Numbered from the stretch's first letter, positions 24,924 through 34,096 are shown. The stretch is 64,000 nucleotides of DNA from Armatimonadota bacterium (GCA_031459855.1 JAVKHP010000001.1:1612429-1676428); one strand, 5' to 3'. Translations and numbers: made by a program. Notes: generated by a model not told the origin, from the letters alone.

Positions 24924-25928
24924 GTGTTCGAATCGGTCGGCACACCCTGGTTGTGGGGCGGGTTCACCCTGTTCGTGCTGGCGATGCTGGCCCTGGACCT
25001 GGGTGTCTTTCATCGCACCGCCCACGTCATCGGAACGCGCGAGGCGCTGGGCTGGAGCGTCTTCTGGATCGCCCTGGCGCTGGTGTTCAACGCCGGGGTG
25101 TTCCGGTGGTTCGGGCCGGAGCGCGGCCTGGAGTTCCTGACCGGCTACCTGATCGAGAAGGCACTCAGCGTCGACAACATCTTCGTCTTCCTGGTGATCT
25201 TCTCGTACTTCGCCGTGCCCGCCGCCTACCGGCACCGGGTGTTGTTCTGGGGCGTGCTGGGCGCCATCGTCTTCCGCGTGATCTTCATCGTGCTGGGCGC
25301 GGCGCTGCTGGCCGCGTTCCACTGGGTCATCTACGTCTTCGGGGGCCTGCTGGTGGTGACGGGCGTCAAGCTCCTGCGGGCGCCCGACCACGAGGTGCAC
25401 CCCGAGCGCAACCCGGCGCTGCGCCTGGTGCGGCGGCTGCTGCCCGTCACCGCCACCTACGAGGGCCCGCGCTTCTTCGTGCGGCGCGAGGGGCGGTTGT
25501 ACGCGACGCCGCTGCTGCTCGTGCTCGCCGTCGTGGAGGCCACCGACATCGTGTTCGCCATCGACTCGATCCCCGCGATCTTCGCCGTCACCGCCGACCC
25601 GTTCATCGTCTACACGTCCAACATCTTCGCCATCCTGGGACTGCGGGCGCTGTTCTTCCTGCTGGCCGGATTCATCGAGCGCTTCCACTACCTCAAGGTC
25701 GGTCTGGCCCTGGTGCTGGTGTTCGTCGGGACGAAGATGCTCGCCAGCGACGTGTACAAGATCCCCATCGGCGTCTCGCTGGCGGTCGTGGCGGGCCTGA
25801 TCGGCGGGGCGGTGGTGTTCTCGCTCCGGCGGCCGCGGGCCACGGCAGCGGCGCCCGCGACCGGTGGAGTGCCAGGGCGAGCGCCGGGCCGGGGATCGGC
25901 TGCACCAGTCGAGGACGGGCTCCGGTGA
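24924..25928 (+). CDS. terC: TerC/Alx family membrane protein (Mn exporter type)
   Basis: A 334-residue protein with about nine membrane segments. Acidic residues sit in the conserved membrane motifs: ALDLGVFHR (N-term), the EKALSVDNIFVFLVIF block, VEATDIVFAIDSIPAIFAVT, and FIERFHYLKVGLALVLVFVGTKM. Alx and related proteins export Mn2+. The GTG at 24924 follows GAGGAGG. Riboswitch control upstream supports a manganese role. The last 35 residues are a disordered Ala/Gly/Pro tail. It overlaps the amidase gene by 4 bases. Confidence 0.92.
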   Translation: MFESVGTPWLWGGFTLFVLAMLALDLGVFHRTAHVIGTREALGWSVFWIALALVFNAGVFRWFGPERGLEFLTGYLIEKALSVDNIFVFLVIFSYFAVPAAYRHRVLFWGVLGAIVFRVIFIVLGAALLAAFHWVIYVFGGLLVVTGVKLLRAPDHEVHPERNPALRLVRRLLPVTATYEGPRFFVRREGRLYATPLLLVLAVVEATDIVFAIDSIPAIFAVTADPFIVYTSNIFAILGLRALFFLLAGFIERFHYLKVGLALVLVFVGTKMLASDVYKIPIGVSLAVVAGLIGGAVVFSLRRPRATAAAPATGGVPGRAPGRGSAAPVEDGLR

Positions 25929-27364
25929 GCCAGCCGAGCACGTCCATCTGCGACCTGCCCGCCGCCACGCTGGCGGCACAGCTGCGCGCGGGCGCGCTCT
26001 CGGCCGTGGAGGTGGTGGAGGCCCACCTGGCCCGCATCGCGCAGGTGGAGCCCCACGTGCAGGCCTGGGTGCACGTGGACGCGGCGGGCGCCCGGGCCGC
26101 CGCGCGTGCGCTCGACGACGAATACCGGACGGGCCGCGTACGCGGCCCGCTGCACGGCGTACCCGTGGCCCTCAAGGACATCTTCGACGCGGCAGGCCTG
26201 GTGACCACGTCGGGTGCCGCGCCCTTCGCGCACCGCCGACCCGAGGTCGACGCTCCGGCCGTGGCGGTGCTGCGAGCCGCCGGCGCGGTCGTCCTCGGCA
26301 AGACGACGACCACGGAGTTCGCCTACTCCGACCCGACCGAAACCCGCAACCCCTGGAACCTCGCCCACACGCCCGGCGGCTCGTCGGCGGGCTCGGCGGC
26401 GGCCGTGGCCGCGCGCATGGTGCCGCTGGCGCTGGGCTCCCAGACCATCGGCTCGACGCTGCGGCCAGCGGCGTACTGTGGCGTCGTGGGGTTCAAGCCC
26501 ACCTACGGCCTCGTCAGCACCGAGGGCGTGACCCCGCTGGCGTGGAGTCTCGACCACGTGGGCATCTTCGGACGCACCGTCGAGGACGTGGTGCTGGTGC
26601 TCGCCGTGCTCACATCATCCGCTGCGGCGTCCGGTGCCGGCGTGAGGAGCGGCCGCGTCCCGGGCGCGCCCGGCGCGGCGGCGGGCCCCGCAGGCGGTCC
26701 CCGGGCGGATGCCCACGAGTCCGCCGGCGAGGAGGAGAGATCAGGCGGGGTGGAGTTTCCGCGGCTGGGCCTGCTTCGGGCGTTCTATGCCGGCATCGCC
26801 ATGCCGGAAGTGACGGCCCACCTGGACGACGTGGCCGAGACGTTTGCCGGTGCCGGCGCCACGGTCGAGGAGGTCGCGCTGCCGCCCTCTGCCGCCGATC
26901 TCCTGGCCGCCGGGCAGCTGGTGCTGCGCGTCGAGGCCGCGGCCTATCACCGCGCGCAGTTCGAGCGCCACGCCGACGCGTACCGTCCCAAGATTCGCCG
27001 GCTCGTGGAAGACGGGCTGCGCGAGCGCGGGGTGGACTACGTGCTGGCCCAGCGGGTGCGCGCGCAGTTCCGCCAGGAGATGGCACCACTGTTTGCGCGC
27101 TTCGACGCCCTGCTGTTGCCCGTCGCCCCGGCCCCCGCGCCCCCGCGCAGCGAGGGGACGACCGGCGATCCGGTGCTGTGCGCGCCCTGGAGCTTCTGTG
27201 GGTTCCCGGCCATCGCGCTGCCCGCCGGCCTGTCGCGCGACGGCCTGCCGCTGGGGATCCAGCTCGTCGCCGGGCAGGCCGCCGAGGCGCACCTGCTGGA
27301 CGTCGCGCGGTGGTGCGAGGCGCGGCTGGGGGTATCCGCGGCGCCGCCCCTTCAGGGCCGGTAG
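25925..27364 (+). CDS. amidase signature family enzyme
   Basis: A 479-residue amidase. The Ser-cis-Ser-Lys triad is traceable: Lys in VPVALKDIFD, the glycine-rich GGSSAGSAAAVAARM, and the nucleophile Ser in GSQTIGSTLRPAAYCG. It is followed by GFKPTYGLVSTEGV. The canonical DTGGS is QTIGS here. A low-complexity Ala/Gly insert occupies about residues 232-275. The GTG at 25925 overlaps the terC stop (GTGA), so the two are translationally coupled although no functional link is known. Substrate unknown; no GatB or GatC partner nearby. Confidence 0.92.
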   Translation: MSQPSTSICDLPAATLAAQLRAGALSAVEVVEAHLARIAQVEPHVQAWVHVDAAGARAAARALDDEYRTGRVRGPLHGVPVALKDIFDAAGLVTTSGAAPFAHRRPEVDAPAVAVLRAAGAVVLGKTTTTEFAYSDPTETRNPWNLAHTPGGSSAGSAAAVAARMVPLALGSQTIGSTLRPAAYCGVVGFKPTYGLVSTEGVTPLAWSLDHVGIFGRTVEDVVLVLAVLTSSAAASGAGVRSGRVPGAPGAAAGPAGGPRADAHESAGEEERSGGVEFPRLGLLRAFYAGIAMPEVTAHLDDVAETFAGAGATVEEVALPPSAADLLAAGQLVLRVEAAAYHRAQFERHADAYRPKIRRLVEDGLRERGVDYVLAQRVRAQFRQEMAPLFARFDALLLPVAPAPAPPRSEGTTGDPVLCAPWSFCGFPAIALPAGLSRDGLPLGIQLVAGQAAEAHLLDVARWCEARLGVSAAPPLQGR

Positions 27365-27557
27365 ACGCCAGGAGGCGCTCGCGCGCCGAACTCGCGCCGA
27401 AGTGGGTGAGCCCCGCGGCTTCCGCGCGGGCAACGGGGAGCCTCCCCGGGTGTCGCGGCACCACCCGTCGGGTGCGGGAGGCAGCTGCGGACTTTCACGG
27501 GGAGCACAGACCCCACAGGCGCGCCGCCGCGGGCTCCGACAGCCTGCCGGTTCGATC

Positions 27558-28469
27558 TCAGGCGCCGCCCGGCGGCGCGGCCATCAGCGCCGAGCGGACG
27601 ACGTCCTCGTAGCGCACGCTGCTGGGGTCGAACGCCTCGAGGTTTTCGATCAGCCGCTTGAACGTGGTGTCGAACGACGGCAGCGTCTTGCGCGCGCGGC
27701 CCAGCGGCGTCGTCCGCGCCAGGACGAAGGCCTTGACGTAGGGATGCCGCAGGCCCCGACGACGGAGCCTGGCCACGATGTCGTTGAGCACCTCGTCGGC
27801 TGCGCGTACCTGTGCGGCACGCTCCTCGCGGGTCCGCAACGCCGCGGGCAGGGGGAGCCTGAGGAAGCGGTCCACCCGCCGCAGGATCGGCGCGAACGCA
27901 CCGCCGGCGAAGCGCCCGTCGCTCTCGTAACACAGCCCCAGCGTGATGTAGTGGGCGGCCTCGAACTGGAAGGCGTAGTCGTCCTCGGCCGCCCTGGGCG
28001 TCTCGGCGGCCAGCGCCCGGTACATGCCGATGACCTCCAGGGCCTTCTCCTTGAGGTTGTGGGCCTTCTCGGTGTTCAGCGCCAGAATCTGGTAGGCCAC
28101 CATCAGGTCCGGGATGGCGATGGCCGGGACGAGTTCCCCCTGCAGTTTCTCCAGCGCCGCGCGCCGGTGGTTGCCGTTGGGTGTCCAGTAGACGCCGGGG
28201 CCCGGGGAGACGACCACGATGGGGTCGACGAAGCGGCGCAGTTTCCTGATGACCTCCTGGAGGCGCTTGACGTGGGTGGGCGAGAGACGGCGCTGGAACG
28301 GCGTCGGCGCTACCCGGTCCAGTGGCAACAGGCAGAACACCTGCCAGTGGTCGCCAAGCGGCTCCTGGTAGACCGCCAGCACGTGCCCGCCGTCAGCCTC
28401 GATCTGCTCGGCCAGGGCCCGCACCTGGCGCGGCGGCTCACGCTGCGGATACGTGGCCCACGGACTCAT
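27558..28469 (-). CDS. ParB/sulfiredoxin-like domain protein
   Basis: A 303-residue protein. The N-terminal half resembles ParB-like nuclease domains: PLDRVAPTPFQRRLSPTHVKRL, then IVVVSPGPGVYWTPNGNHRRAAL, the expected Gly-Asn-His-Arg loop. The C-terminal half is helical with no recognised helix-turn-helix. There is no ParA or parS-like site nearby, so this is not the chromosome partition protein. Such stand-alone proteins occur in many deep lineages with unknown roles. The start at 28469 has only a weak ribosome site. Confidence 0.7.
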   Translation of the reverse strand: MSPWATYPQREPPRQVRALAEQIEADGGHVLAVYQEPLGDHWQVFCLLPLDRVAPTPFQRRLSPTHVKRLQEVIRKLRRFVDPIVVVSPGPGVYWTPNGNHRRAALEKLQGELVPAIAIPDLMVAYQILALNTEKAHNLKEKALEVIGMYRALAAETPRAAEDDYAFQFEAAHYITLGLCYESDGRFAGGAFAPILRRVDRFLRLPLPAALRTREERAAQVRAADEVLNDIVARLRRRGLRHPYVKAFVLARTTPLGRARKTLPSFDTTFKRLIENLEAFDPSSVRYEDVVRSALMAAPPGGA

Positions 28470-28818
28470 GGCGGCTCGCCGCCCCTGGGTCGGACGCCGG
28501 GCCTCCCGCCCCGGAGCGCGCCAGGGCCTGTCGGCGCGCGGAGCCCCGGCCGCAGGCGCCCGGTATGCCCGTCCACTGGAAGACCCACCGTCGGGACTAT
28601 TCGGATCGCCGGCCCTGGGCTCCCTGCCGGCGGCGCGTCGTCACCGGAGCGCGCTGCGCCAGCACCCCGGGACCTGCGTCGCGCTCGGGTGGCCACGGGG
28701 ACTGCCGCGGGCCGTCTGTTCGAGGCAGTGCGGAACCGTGCGATACGGTGGCCGCTAATATGGGTAAGAGGTTTTTGATCGAGCAGGTTTCCGGCTGGAG
28801 CCCGGAGGGAGGACGAAC
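28470..28818. promoter_or_regulatory. intergenic region before small membrane protein gene
   Basis: No gene or strong repeat is seen in these 349 bases between divergent genes. A -10-like TAATAT lies at 28756-28761 on the plus strand, 58 bases before the next start, without a good -35. GGAGGGAGGA is the ribosome site of the downstream gene. Confidence 0.4.
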
Positions 28819-29082
28819 ATGCAGGCCAACGGGCCAGGGCAGGGGCTGCAGTTCATCTACGTGCTGGCCCACGCCCTGGGACAGGTGATCGTGCGCGGCA
28901 TCCAGACGATCGTGCCGCAGACGCCGATTCCGTCCGACCTGGTCGATCCCATCGGCCTGCTCGCGGTGCTGACGCTCTTCGTGCTGCTCGCGGGCGTCGC
29001 CCGGCGCATCGCCTGGATCATCGTCGTCGTCGGATGGGTCCTGATCGGCGTGCGGATCGCCCTGCTCCTGCTCGGGCGGTGA
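28819..29082 (+). CDS. small membrane protein
   Basis: An 87-residue protein I do not recognise. The first 25 residues are amphipathic; two hydrophobic segments follow at about 43-60 and 65-85, separated by ARRIAW. The ATG at 28819 is preceded by a strong GGAGGGAGGA. Codon use matches its neighbours. It lies 102 bases before the DoxX gene on the same strand. Confidence 0.7.
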   Translation: MQANGPGQGLQFIYVLAHALGQVIVRGIQTIVPQTPIPSDLVDPIGLLAVLTLFVLLAGVARRIAWIIVVVGWVLIGVRIALLLLGR

Positions 29083-29122
29083 CGTGCGCCGCAGGCGCGA
29101 CAAGGTAGACGGTGCCGACCGT

Positions 29123-29136
29123 TCCTGCCGGCAGGA
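29123..29136. repeat. 14-bp perfect palindrome upstream of DoxX gene
   Basis: TCCTGCCGGCAGGA is a perfect palindrome. It covers the -35 position relative to an extended -10 (TGCTAGTAT, 29143-29151), so it may be an operator; alternatively it is a hairpin ending the preceding small gene. A second palindrome GGAGTACTCC follows at 29154-29163. Confidence 0.5.
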
Positions 29137-29184
29137 GCGCTCTGCTAGTATGGGGAGTACTCCACGCTTCTGGAGGTGACGGGC

Positions 29185-29607
29185 ATGGCGACGGCTGGTT
29201 TCGGTGCGTACGCGCTGACGCTGCTGCGCGTGATCGTCGGCCTCACCTTCCTCCTGCACGGCCTGCCCAAATGGGGCAACCTGGGCGGCGTGGCCGGGTT
29301 CTTCGGGAACGTCGGGATCCCCGCGCCCTCCCTGATGGCCCCCTGGGTGGCGTTCCTCGAGACCGTGGGGGGCCTCGCGCTGATCGTCGGTGTGGCGACA
29401 CGCTACGCCGGCGTGCTCTTGGCCATCGAGATGGTGGTGACCACCGTGGTGGTCAAATGGCCCCGAGTGGGTTTCATCGCTCCCCTCGACCGGCCGGGGG
29501 TCGGCGCCGAACTCGACCTCCTGCTGCTGGCAGGCGCGCTGGTGGTGGCGACCCTGGGCCCTGGCCGGCTGTCGGTGGAGGGCGACCTGCTCAAGCGACA
29601 GCTCTAG
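29185..29607 (+). CDS. DoxX family membrane protein
   Basis: A 140-residue protein with four membrane segments. The family pattern LRVIVGLTFLLHGLPKWGNLGG, a PAP-containing loop and FLETVGGLALIVGV are present. DoxX proteins are linked to thiosulfate:quinone reduction in archaea and to redox stress in bacteria; the exact role here is unknown. The ATG at 29185 follows GGAGGT with 8 bases of spacing, preferred over a GTG at 29176. An extended -10 lies 34 bases upstream. Confidence 0.9.
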   Translation: MATAGFGAYALTLLRVIVGLTFLLHGLPKWGNLGGVAGFFGNVGIPAPSLMAPWVAFLETVGGLALIVGVATRYAGVLLAIEMVVTTVVVKWPRVGFIAPLDRPGVGAELDLLLLAGALVVATLGPGRLSVEGDLLKRQL

Positions 29608-29722
29608 CCCCTGACCGCACGCTGACGCGCGGACGAAGCGTTGGCTGGCCGGGACCATCAGCAGGCACCTGACAGTGTGCGGTGCGACACGTACTGCGGG
29701 TGCGTAAAGGGAAGAGGCTCGT

Positions 29723-29797
29723 TGGCTCCGCGGGCAGGATTCGAACCTGCAACCCTCCGGTTAACAGCCGGACGCTCTACCGTTGAGCTACCGCGGA
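29723..29797 (-). tRNA. trnN: tRNA-Asn (GTT)
   Basis: On the minus strand the sequence folds as a cloverleaf: acceptor TCCGCGG/CCGCGGA, D-loop with AGCTCAACGGTAGAGC, anticodon loop CTGTTAA giving anticodon GTT, and T-arm GGTTCGAATCC. The discriminator base is G and CCA is encoded. Length is 75 bases. A good promoter lies 20 bases upstream. Confidence 0.97.
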
Positions 29798-29816
29798 CCG
29801 TACGGGCAGCACCTGC

Positions 29817-29846
29817 ATTCTAGGCAGCACGCGCGCGGCGCGTCAA
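29817..29846 (-). promoter_or_regulatory. tRNA-Asn promoter
   Basis: On the minus strand TTGACG (29846-29841) and TAGAAT (29822-29817) are 18 bases apart, placing the start just upstream of the tRNA 5' end at 29797. It serves as a reference for the housekeeping promoter of this genome. Confidence 0.8.
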
Positions 29847-29936
29847 GGCAGCGAACCCGGGCAGGCGGGGCCTGCCGCGCCCACTGGCCGGACTGCCGTT
29901 CGCAGCCCCTCCCGTCCCGCGGTGGTGGGGTCGTCG

Positions 29937-31085
29937 ATGTGTGACCCGCGGTCGGGGCCAGGGAACGGCGGTGGCGCCCAGAAGTTACACCCCGCGACGG
30001 TCGACCCGGCGGCCCGCGGAGGTGTGCACCTGGCGTCGCGTGCGGAACTGATCGTTGGCACCACGGTCGTCGTCACCACGGCCCTGGCGCTGGTGGGCCT
30101 GGTGCGGCTGCTGGCCGTCGTGGCCGAGGTGCTGGTCATCGTGCTGATCGCCGCCATTCTGGCCACGGGGCTGGCACCGCTGGTCGACCGCCTGGAGCGT
30201 CGGACCTGGAGTCGCCGGCGCTGGCGGCTGTCCCGCACGGCGGCGGCCGGGGTGGTGTACGTGGGCCTGCTGGCGCTGCTGGGGCTCGTCGGCAGCGTGC
30301 TGGTCACGCCGGTCGTGCGCGAGGCCACCGATCTCGCCGCGCGGGCACCGGAGCTCTACGGACAGCTGCAGACGATGATCGCGGACCTGCAGCGGCGCTA
30401 CCCCTGGCTGCCCGACCTGACGGGGCTCGTCGAGCGACTGCCGGAAGAGGCCGGCCGCCTGACGGCGTACGTGGGCCGCGCCACCGGCGTCGCCTTCCGC
30501 GTCTTCGGGGCCGTCGTCTCCGCGGTGACCGTGCTCATCCTGAGCTTCTACATGCTGCTGGAAGGCCCGACGATCAAGGCCGCGTTCCTGCGCCTGTTCC
30601 CCCGCCGCAACCACCGGCAGCTCGAGGCGGTGCTCGCCGAGATCGGCCGCAAGTTCGGGGGCTGGCTGCGCGGGCAGCTGTTCCTGGGGCTGATCGTCGG
30701 GATGGCCGCGGGGGTGGGCACGGCGGCCCTGGGCCTGCCCTACGCGTTCCTGCTGGGGCTCGCCGCCGGGGTCACAGAGCTGATCCCGCTGGTGGGGCCG
30801 GTGCTCGGCGCGATCCCCGCGGTGTTCGTGGCCCTGTTCGGGCCGCCGTGGCGTCTGGTGGCGGTGGTCGTCCTGTTCGTGGTGATCCAGCAGGCGGAGA
30901 ACCACTTCCTGGTGCCGCGGGTGACGCGGCAGACGGTGGGACTGTCGCCGGTGCTGACGCTGATCGCCATCATGGTGGGGACGAAGCTGATGGGCGTACT
31001 CGGGGCGCTGCTGGCGGTGCCGGTCGCCGCCGCGGTGCAGGTCGTGGCCGGCGAGCTGGTGCGCACGTACGGTCCAAACGGCTGA
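29937..31085 (+). CDS. AI-2E family transporter
   Basis: A 382-residue membrane protein of the TqsA/YdiK (AI-2E) family. An N-terminal membrane pair is followed by a periplasmic helical domain and then five or six further segments. Family motifs are ILSFYMLLEGP, GRKFGGWLRGQL, TELIPLVGPVLGAIPA, and QQAENHFLVPRVTRQTVGLSPV. Members export small molecules; substrates vary. The start is uncertain: ATG 29937 is used, with GTG 29922 and GTG 30024 as alternatives; the last would leave only about 6 residues before the first membrane helix. Confidence 0.88.
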   Translation: MCDPRSGPGNGGGAQKLHPATVDPAARGGVHLASRAELIVGTTVVVTTALALVGLVRLLAVVAEVLVIVLIAAILATGLAPLVDRLERRTWSRRRWRLSRTAAAGVVYVGLLALLGLVGSVLVTPVVREATDLAARAPELYGQLQTMIADLQRRYPWLPDLTGLVERLPEEAGRLTAYVGRATGVAFRVFGAVVSAVTVLILSFYMLLEGPTIKAAFLRLFPRRNHRQLEAVLAEIGRKFGGWLRGQLFLGLIVGMAAGVGTAALGLPYAFLLGLAAGVTELIPLVGPVLGAIPAVFVALFGPPWRLVAVVVLFVVIQQAENHFLVPRVTRQTVGLSPVLTLIAIMVGTKLMGVLGALLAVPVAAAVQVVAGELVRTYGPNG

Positions 31086-31384
31086 CGGGCCGCGGCCCCG
31101 CGGCCCGCACGCCGCTGCTCGTCCCTGCCGCACGGTGGTACGCGTCGCCTTCCCTGCCCGGGGCGCGTCACCTCCGTGCCCGGTGCGCTTCGCCTCCCGT
31201 TCCCGGTGCGCGTCGCCTGGCGTGCTCGGGCGGCCGGCAGGCGCACGACCGGCGCGAAGATCCGAAAGGTTTCCAGTGATCCGGCGGCCAACATGCCAGT
31301 GATGCGCACAGCGCGTTTCCAGGCGGCGCGGACGTCGACGGTGCGCGTCGCAGAGACCGGGCACGATCCACGAGGAGGCAGGCG
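31086..31384. repeat. intergenic region with 22-23-bp degenerate tandem repeats
   Basis: Between the AI-2E and DinB genes, a unit with core GCGCGTCGCCT recurs four times at about 31140, 31163, 31185 and 31208, spaced 22-23 bases and flanked by CCCGG. The rest of the stretch holds no gene or clear promoter. Confidence 0.6.
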
Positions 31385-31909
31385 ATGAAGCACCCGGCAG
31401 GTCTACACCCCGCCGAGGCCCACGACTACCTGGTCGTCGCGCGCGGCAAGTTGCTGGACTGGATCCGCCCGCTGGCGTCCGAGCTGTACGCCCGCGAGTT
31501 CCCCTTCGGCCACAAGAGCATCCGCGCCACGCTGGTGCACGTCGCCTCCGCGGAGTGGGGCTACGTGCGACGCCTGCGCGGCGAGCTGGTGCCGCCCATC
31601 GACCAGCGGCCGTTCGCGCGATACGCCGGCGAGCCGTTCGCCCCGCTGGAGGCCGCGTGGGCGGCGCAGGCCGAGGAGACGCGCCGCACCTTGCAGGAAG
31701 TGCGGGACTGGGCGCAGCCGCTGGAGTGGGTGGCGTCGGTGGGCGGGCGGACGCGGCGGTTTCGCACGACGACGGGTGGCGTGGCGCTCCAGCTGCTCTT
31801 CCACGAGATCCACCACCGGGCGCAGGTCATGGCGATGCTCCGCCAGCTGGGGATCGCCGCGGAGAACCTCGACTACTCCGTGCTGGGCTTCCAGGTCGAG
31901 AACGCCTGA
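31385..31909 (+). CDS. DinB family protein
   Basis: A 174-residue four-helix bundle of the DinB/YfiT type. The metal-binding His set is visible: His in VHVASAEWGYVRRL (about residue 52) and two in FHEIHHRAQVMAML (about 139-143). Such proteins act as thiol-dependent transferases or nickel/zinc-binding enzymes of varied function. The ATG at 31385 follows GAGGAGGCAGG. It is a stand-alone gene. A CCCCGG-CTG-CCGGGG hairpin lies 18 bases after its stop. Confidence 0.9.
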   Translation: MKHPAGLHPAEAHDYLVVARGKLLDWIRPLASELYAREFPFGHKSIRATLVHVASAEWGYVRRLRGELVPPIDQRPFARYAGEPFAPLEAAWAAQAEETRRTLQEVRDWAQPLEWVASVGGRTRRFRTTTGGVALQLLFHEIHHRAQVMAMLRQLGIAAENLDYSVLGFQVENA

Positions 31910-32083
31910 CCCGCCCGCCTGGCGCAGCCCCGGCTGCCGGGGCCGCCGGTGCGGGGCGTTGCGGAAGTCCCACAACGCAGGCAGCAGGAACCGCCGCTCC
32001 TGCTGGGGCCGCGCGATCTCTTCCCGCGAGCGGCCCGCGCAGCCGCTCTCCGGTGCCGGGAGTGGGGACGTCCGGGGGGTCCG

Positions 32084-32884
32084 TTACCGCTCGTCGCCCT
32101 CGATCGTCGAGAGGGCCAGCGAGAGCGCAGCGGTCAGGAACGCCGTGGCCTCGTGCTCGCAGAGGTCGTTGAACCCGCGCTTGTCGAGAAAGCCGCGCAG
32201 CGCGGGGATCAGCCGCGCCAGCTTGTGCGCGGTGTACGAGAAGAGGTCCCAGTAGGCTTCCTCCGCGGCCGGGTGCCCCATGCCCGCCCGTTCGGTGAGG
32301 GCCAGGTAGCGGCTGTGCAGGTCGCGGTACTGCTGGTCCTCCTCGTGCTCGGCCCGCAGCCGGTCCACCACGCGCGCGACGTCGGCGTCGTCCATCGCCT
32401 CCTGGGCCAGGAAGCTCATGTCGAGCAGCAGCTCGGCCAGCTCCTCGGTGGGGTGCCCCAGGTAGAGGTCCTTCTTGTGGTGCTCGGCCCCGATCAGCCG
32501 TCGCAGTTCGCGCGAGAGCTCGTCGTCGGCCTTGGGCAGGCGGGGCGGCCGGCTGCCGGGGCCGTTGGGGCGTTCGCGCACCGTGATCCGGCTGAGCAGG
32601 TCGGCCCCGAACCGCTCGGACAGGAAGGCCTCGAGCTGGGCGCGCACCGGGGGCTGCGGGTGCACCAGGGTGACGGCGTCGCCCTTGAACGCCGCGTAGC
32701 GCCAGCCCTCCTTCGCCAGCGCGTCCAGCACCGCCGCCAGCCGGCCGAGCTGCGGGCCGCCGCGGGCCGCCTCGCGGCGCAAGGCAGCCACCAGCGCCCG
32801 CATCGAGCGGCCGCGGAACGCAAAGGGCCGAGGGCGATCGAAGAGGCGAATCTCCAGCTCGGCCACCATGTTGGCGCGGGCCAT
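32084..32884 (-). CDS. hypothetical helical protein
   Basis: A 266-residue protein I do not recognise. The first 100 residues are mixed alpha/beta with FKGDAVTLVHPQPP; the rest is strongly helical and acidic, with ERAGMGHPAAEEAYWDLFSY and a conserved-looking KRGFNDLCEHEATAFL near the C-terminus. No signal or membrane segment. The ATG at 32884 is used (GGAG 13-16 bases upstream); a second ATG is at 32869. It stands alone, downstream of the MDR/M28 operon on the same strand. Confidence 0.65.
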   Translation of the reverse strand: MARANMVAELEIRLFDRPRPFAFRGRSMRALVAALRREAARGGPQLGRLAAVLDALAKEGWRYAAFKGDAVTLVHPQPPVRAQLEAFLSERFGADLLSRITVRERPNGPGSRPPRLPKADDELSRELRRLIGAEHHKKDLYLGHPTEELAELLLDMSFLAQEAMDDADVARVVDRLRAEHEEDQQYRDLHSRYLALTERAGMGHPAAEEAYWDLFSYTAHKLARLIPALRGFLDKRGFNDLCEHEATAFLTAALSLALSTIEGDER

Positions 32885-33022
32885 GGGAAACCCTAGCTCC
32901 AGACGCGCGGGGTCATCTCGGGAGCGGCAGCGACGAGGCTGTGGATGCGCCGTGCAGCTGGCACACCTCTATCCTCGGCGATGGCCGCGCGCTTGTCAAC
33001 CACGCCCGCAGCGCCGGCTGCC

Positions 33023-34096
33023 TCACGGCACCATGACGACCTTGCCGAAGTGCTGGCGCCCTTCCATGATCTCGTGGGCGCGCCGAATCTCGGCCAGGGG
33101 AAGCACCGCGTGCAGCACGGGGTCGATGGCGCCCGCGAAGATGGCGCCCATCACGGCCCGCAGGTCGGAGACGTTGCCCATGGGCGCGCCGATGATGCGC
33201 CGGTGCCGCTGGTAGACCTCGCGGATGTCGAAGTCGGGCCGCTCGCCGCCCGATGCGCCGCAGATCGCCATACGGCCGCCGCGGCGCAGGCTGCGGATCG
33301 TCTGCACCCAGGTGGGCGCGCCCACGGGGTCGGCCGCCAGATGGACGCCGGCGCCGTCGGTGCGCTCGAGCACCACCGTGCTGAACTCGGGCGTCGCGCG
33401 GTGGTCGATGGCGATGGCGCCCAGGGCTGCAGCCCTGCGCGCCTTCTCCGGGCCGCCGACTACGGCGAAGATGCGCCGGGCCCCGGCCATCTTGGCGATG
33501 GCCAGCGCCGCCGTGCCCACCCCGCCGGAGGCGCCCACCACCAGCACGTCCTCGCCCGCCCGCAACCCGCCAGCGGTGATGAGCATCCGCCAGGCCGTGC
33601 AGTAGGCGGCCGGCACGGCGGCCTTCTCGAAGGGCACGTGGTCGGGCAGCCGCAGCAGGTTCTGCGCCGGCGCCACCGCGAACTCGGCCAGGCCGCCCGG
33701 GGTGTGCTCGCCCCAGATGCGGTAGTCCACGCACATCGTCTGCTCGCCGGCCAGGCAGAACTCGCACCGGCCACACGAGAGGATGGGGTTGACGACCACG
33801 CGGTCCCCGGGTCGCCATCCGTCGACCTGCGGCCCGACCGCCTCCACGACGCCCGCGACGTCGCCGCCGGTGGTGATGGGGAAGGTCCGCGGCCGCCAGG
33901 GGAAGATCGGCCGGCCGCCAGGCGGGCCCGACCGCGCCCAGATGTCCATGTTGTTGAGCCCGCAGGCCCGCACGCGGATCAACACCTCGCCGGGGCCGGG
34001 CACGGGCACCGGCACGTCTTCGATCTGAAGCACCTCGGGCGGCCCGTGCCGGTGGATGACGACGGCCTTCATGGTGGCACTGCGGGCGGCGCTCAC
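33023..34096 (-). CDS. zinc-type MDR oxidoreductase lacking catalytic zinc ligands
   Basis: A 357-residue medium-chain dehydrogenase/reductase. The structural zinc loop CGRCEFCLAGEQTMC is intact, and the cofactor motif GASGGVGTAALAIAK is quinone-reductase-like. The usual catalytic His (GHE) is replaced by TTGGDVAG, though Cys in ACGLNNMD remains, so classical alcohol dehydrogenase chemistry is doubtful. The GTG at 34096 overlaps the M28 stop (GTGA); an ATG at 34072 would be the family-like start. It is the last gene of the peptide operon. Confidence 0.88.
   Translation of the reverse strand: MSAARSATMKAVVIHRHGPPEVLQIEDVPVPVPGPGEVLIRVRACGLNNMDIWARSGPPGGRPIFPWRPRTFPITTGGDVAGVVEAVGPQVDGWRPGDRVVVNPILSCGRCEFCLAGEQTMCVDYRIWGEHTPGGLAEFAVAPAQNLLRLPDHVPFEKAAVPAAYCTAWRMLITAGGLRAGEDVLVVGASGGVGTAALAIAKMAGARRIFAVVGGPEKARRAAALGAIAIDHRATPEFSTVVLERTDGAGVHLAADPVGAPTWVQTIRSLRRGGRMAICGASGGERPDFDIREVYQRHRRIIGAPMGNVSDLRAVMGAIFAGAIDPVLHAVLPLAEIRRAHEIMEGRQHFGKVVMVP

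Noticed and set aside
29641-29823. Plus-strand open frame reading PRAGFEPATLRLTAGRS
   Set aside because: It is the familiar false translation of a tRNA gene's opposite strand; the tRNA-Asn at 29723-29797 explains it.
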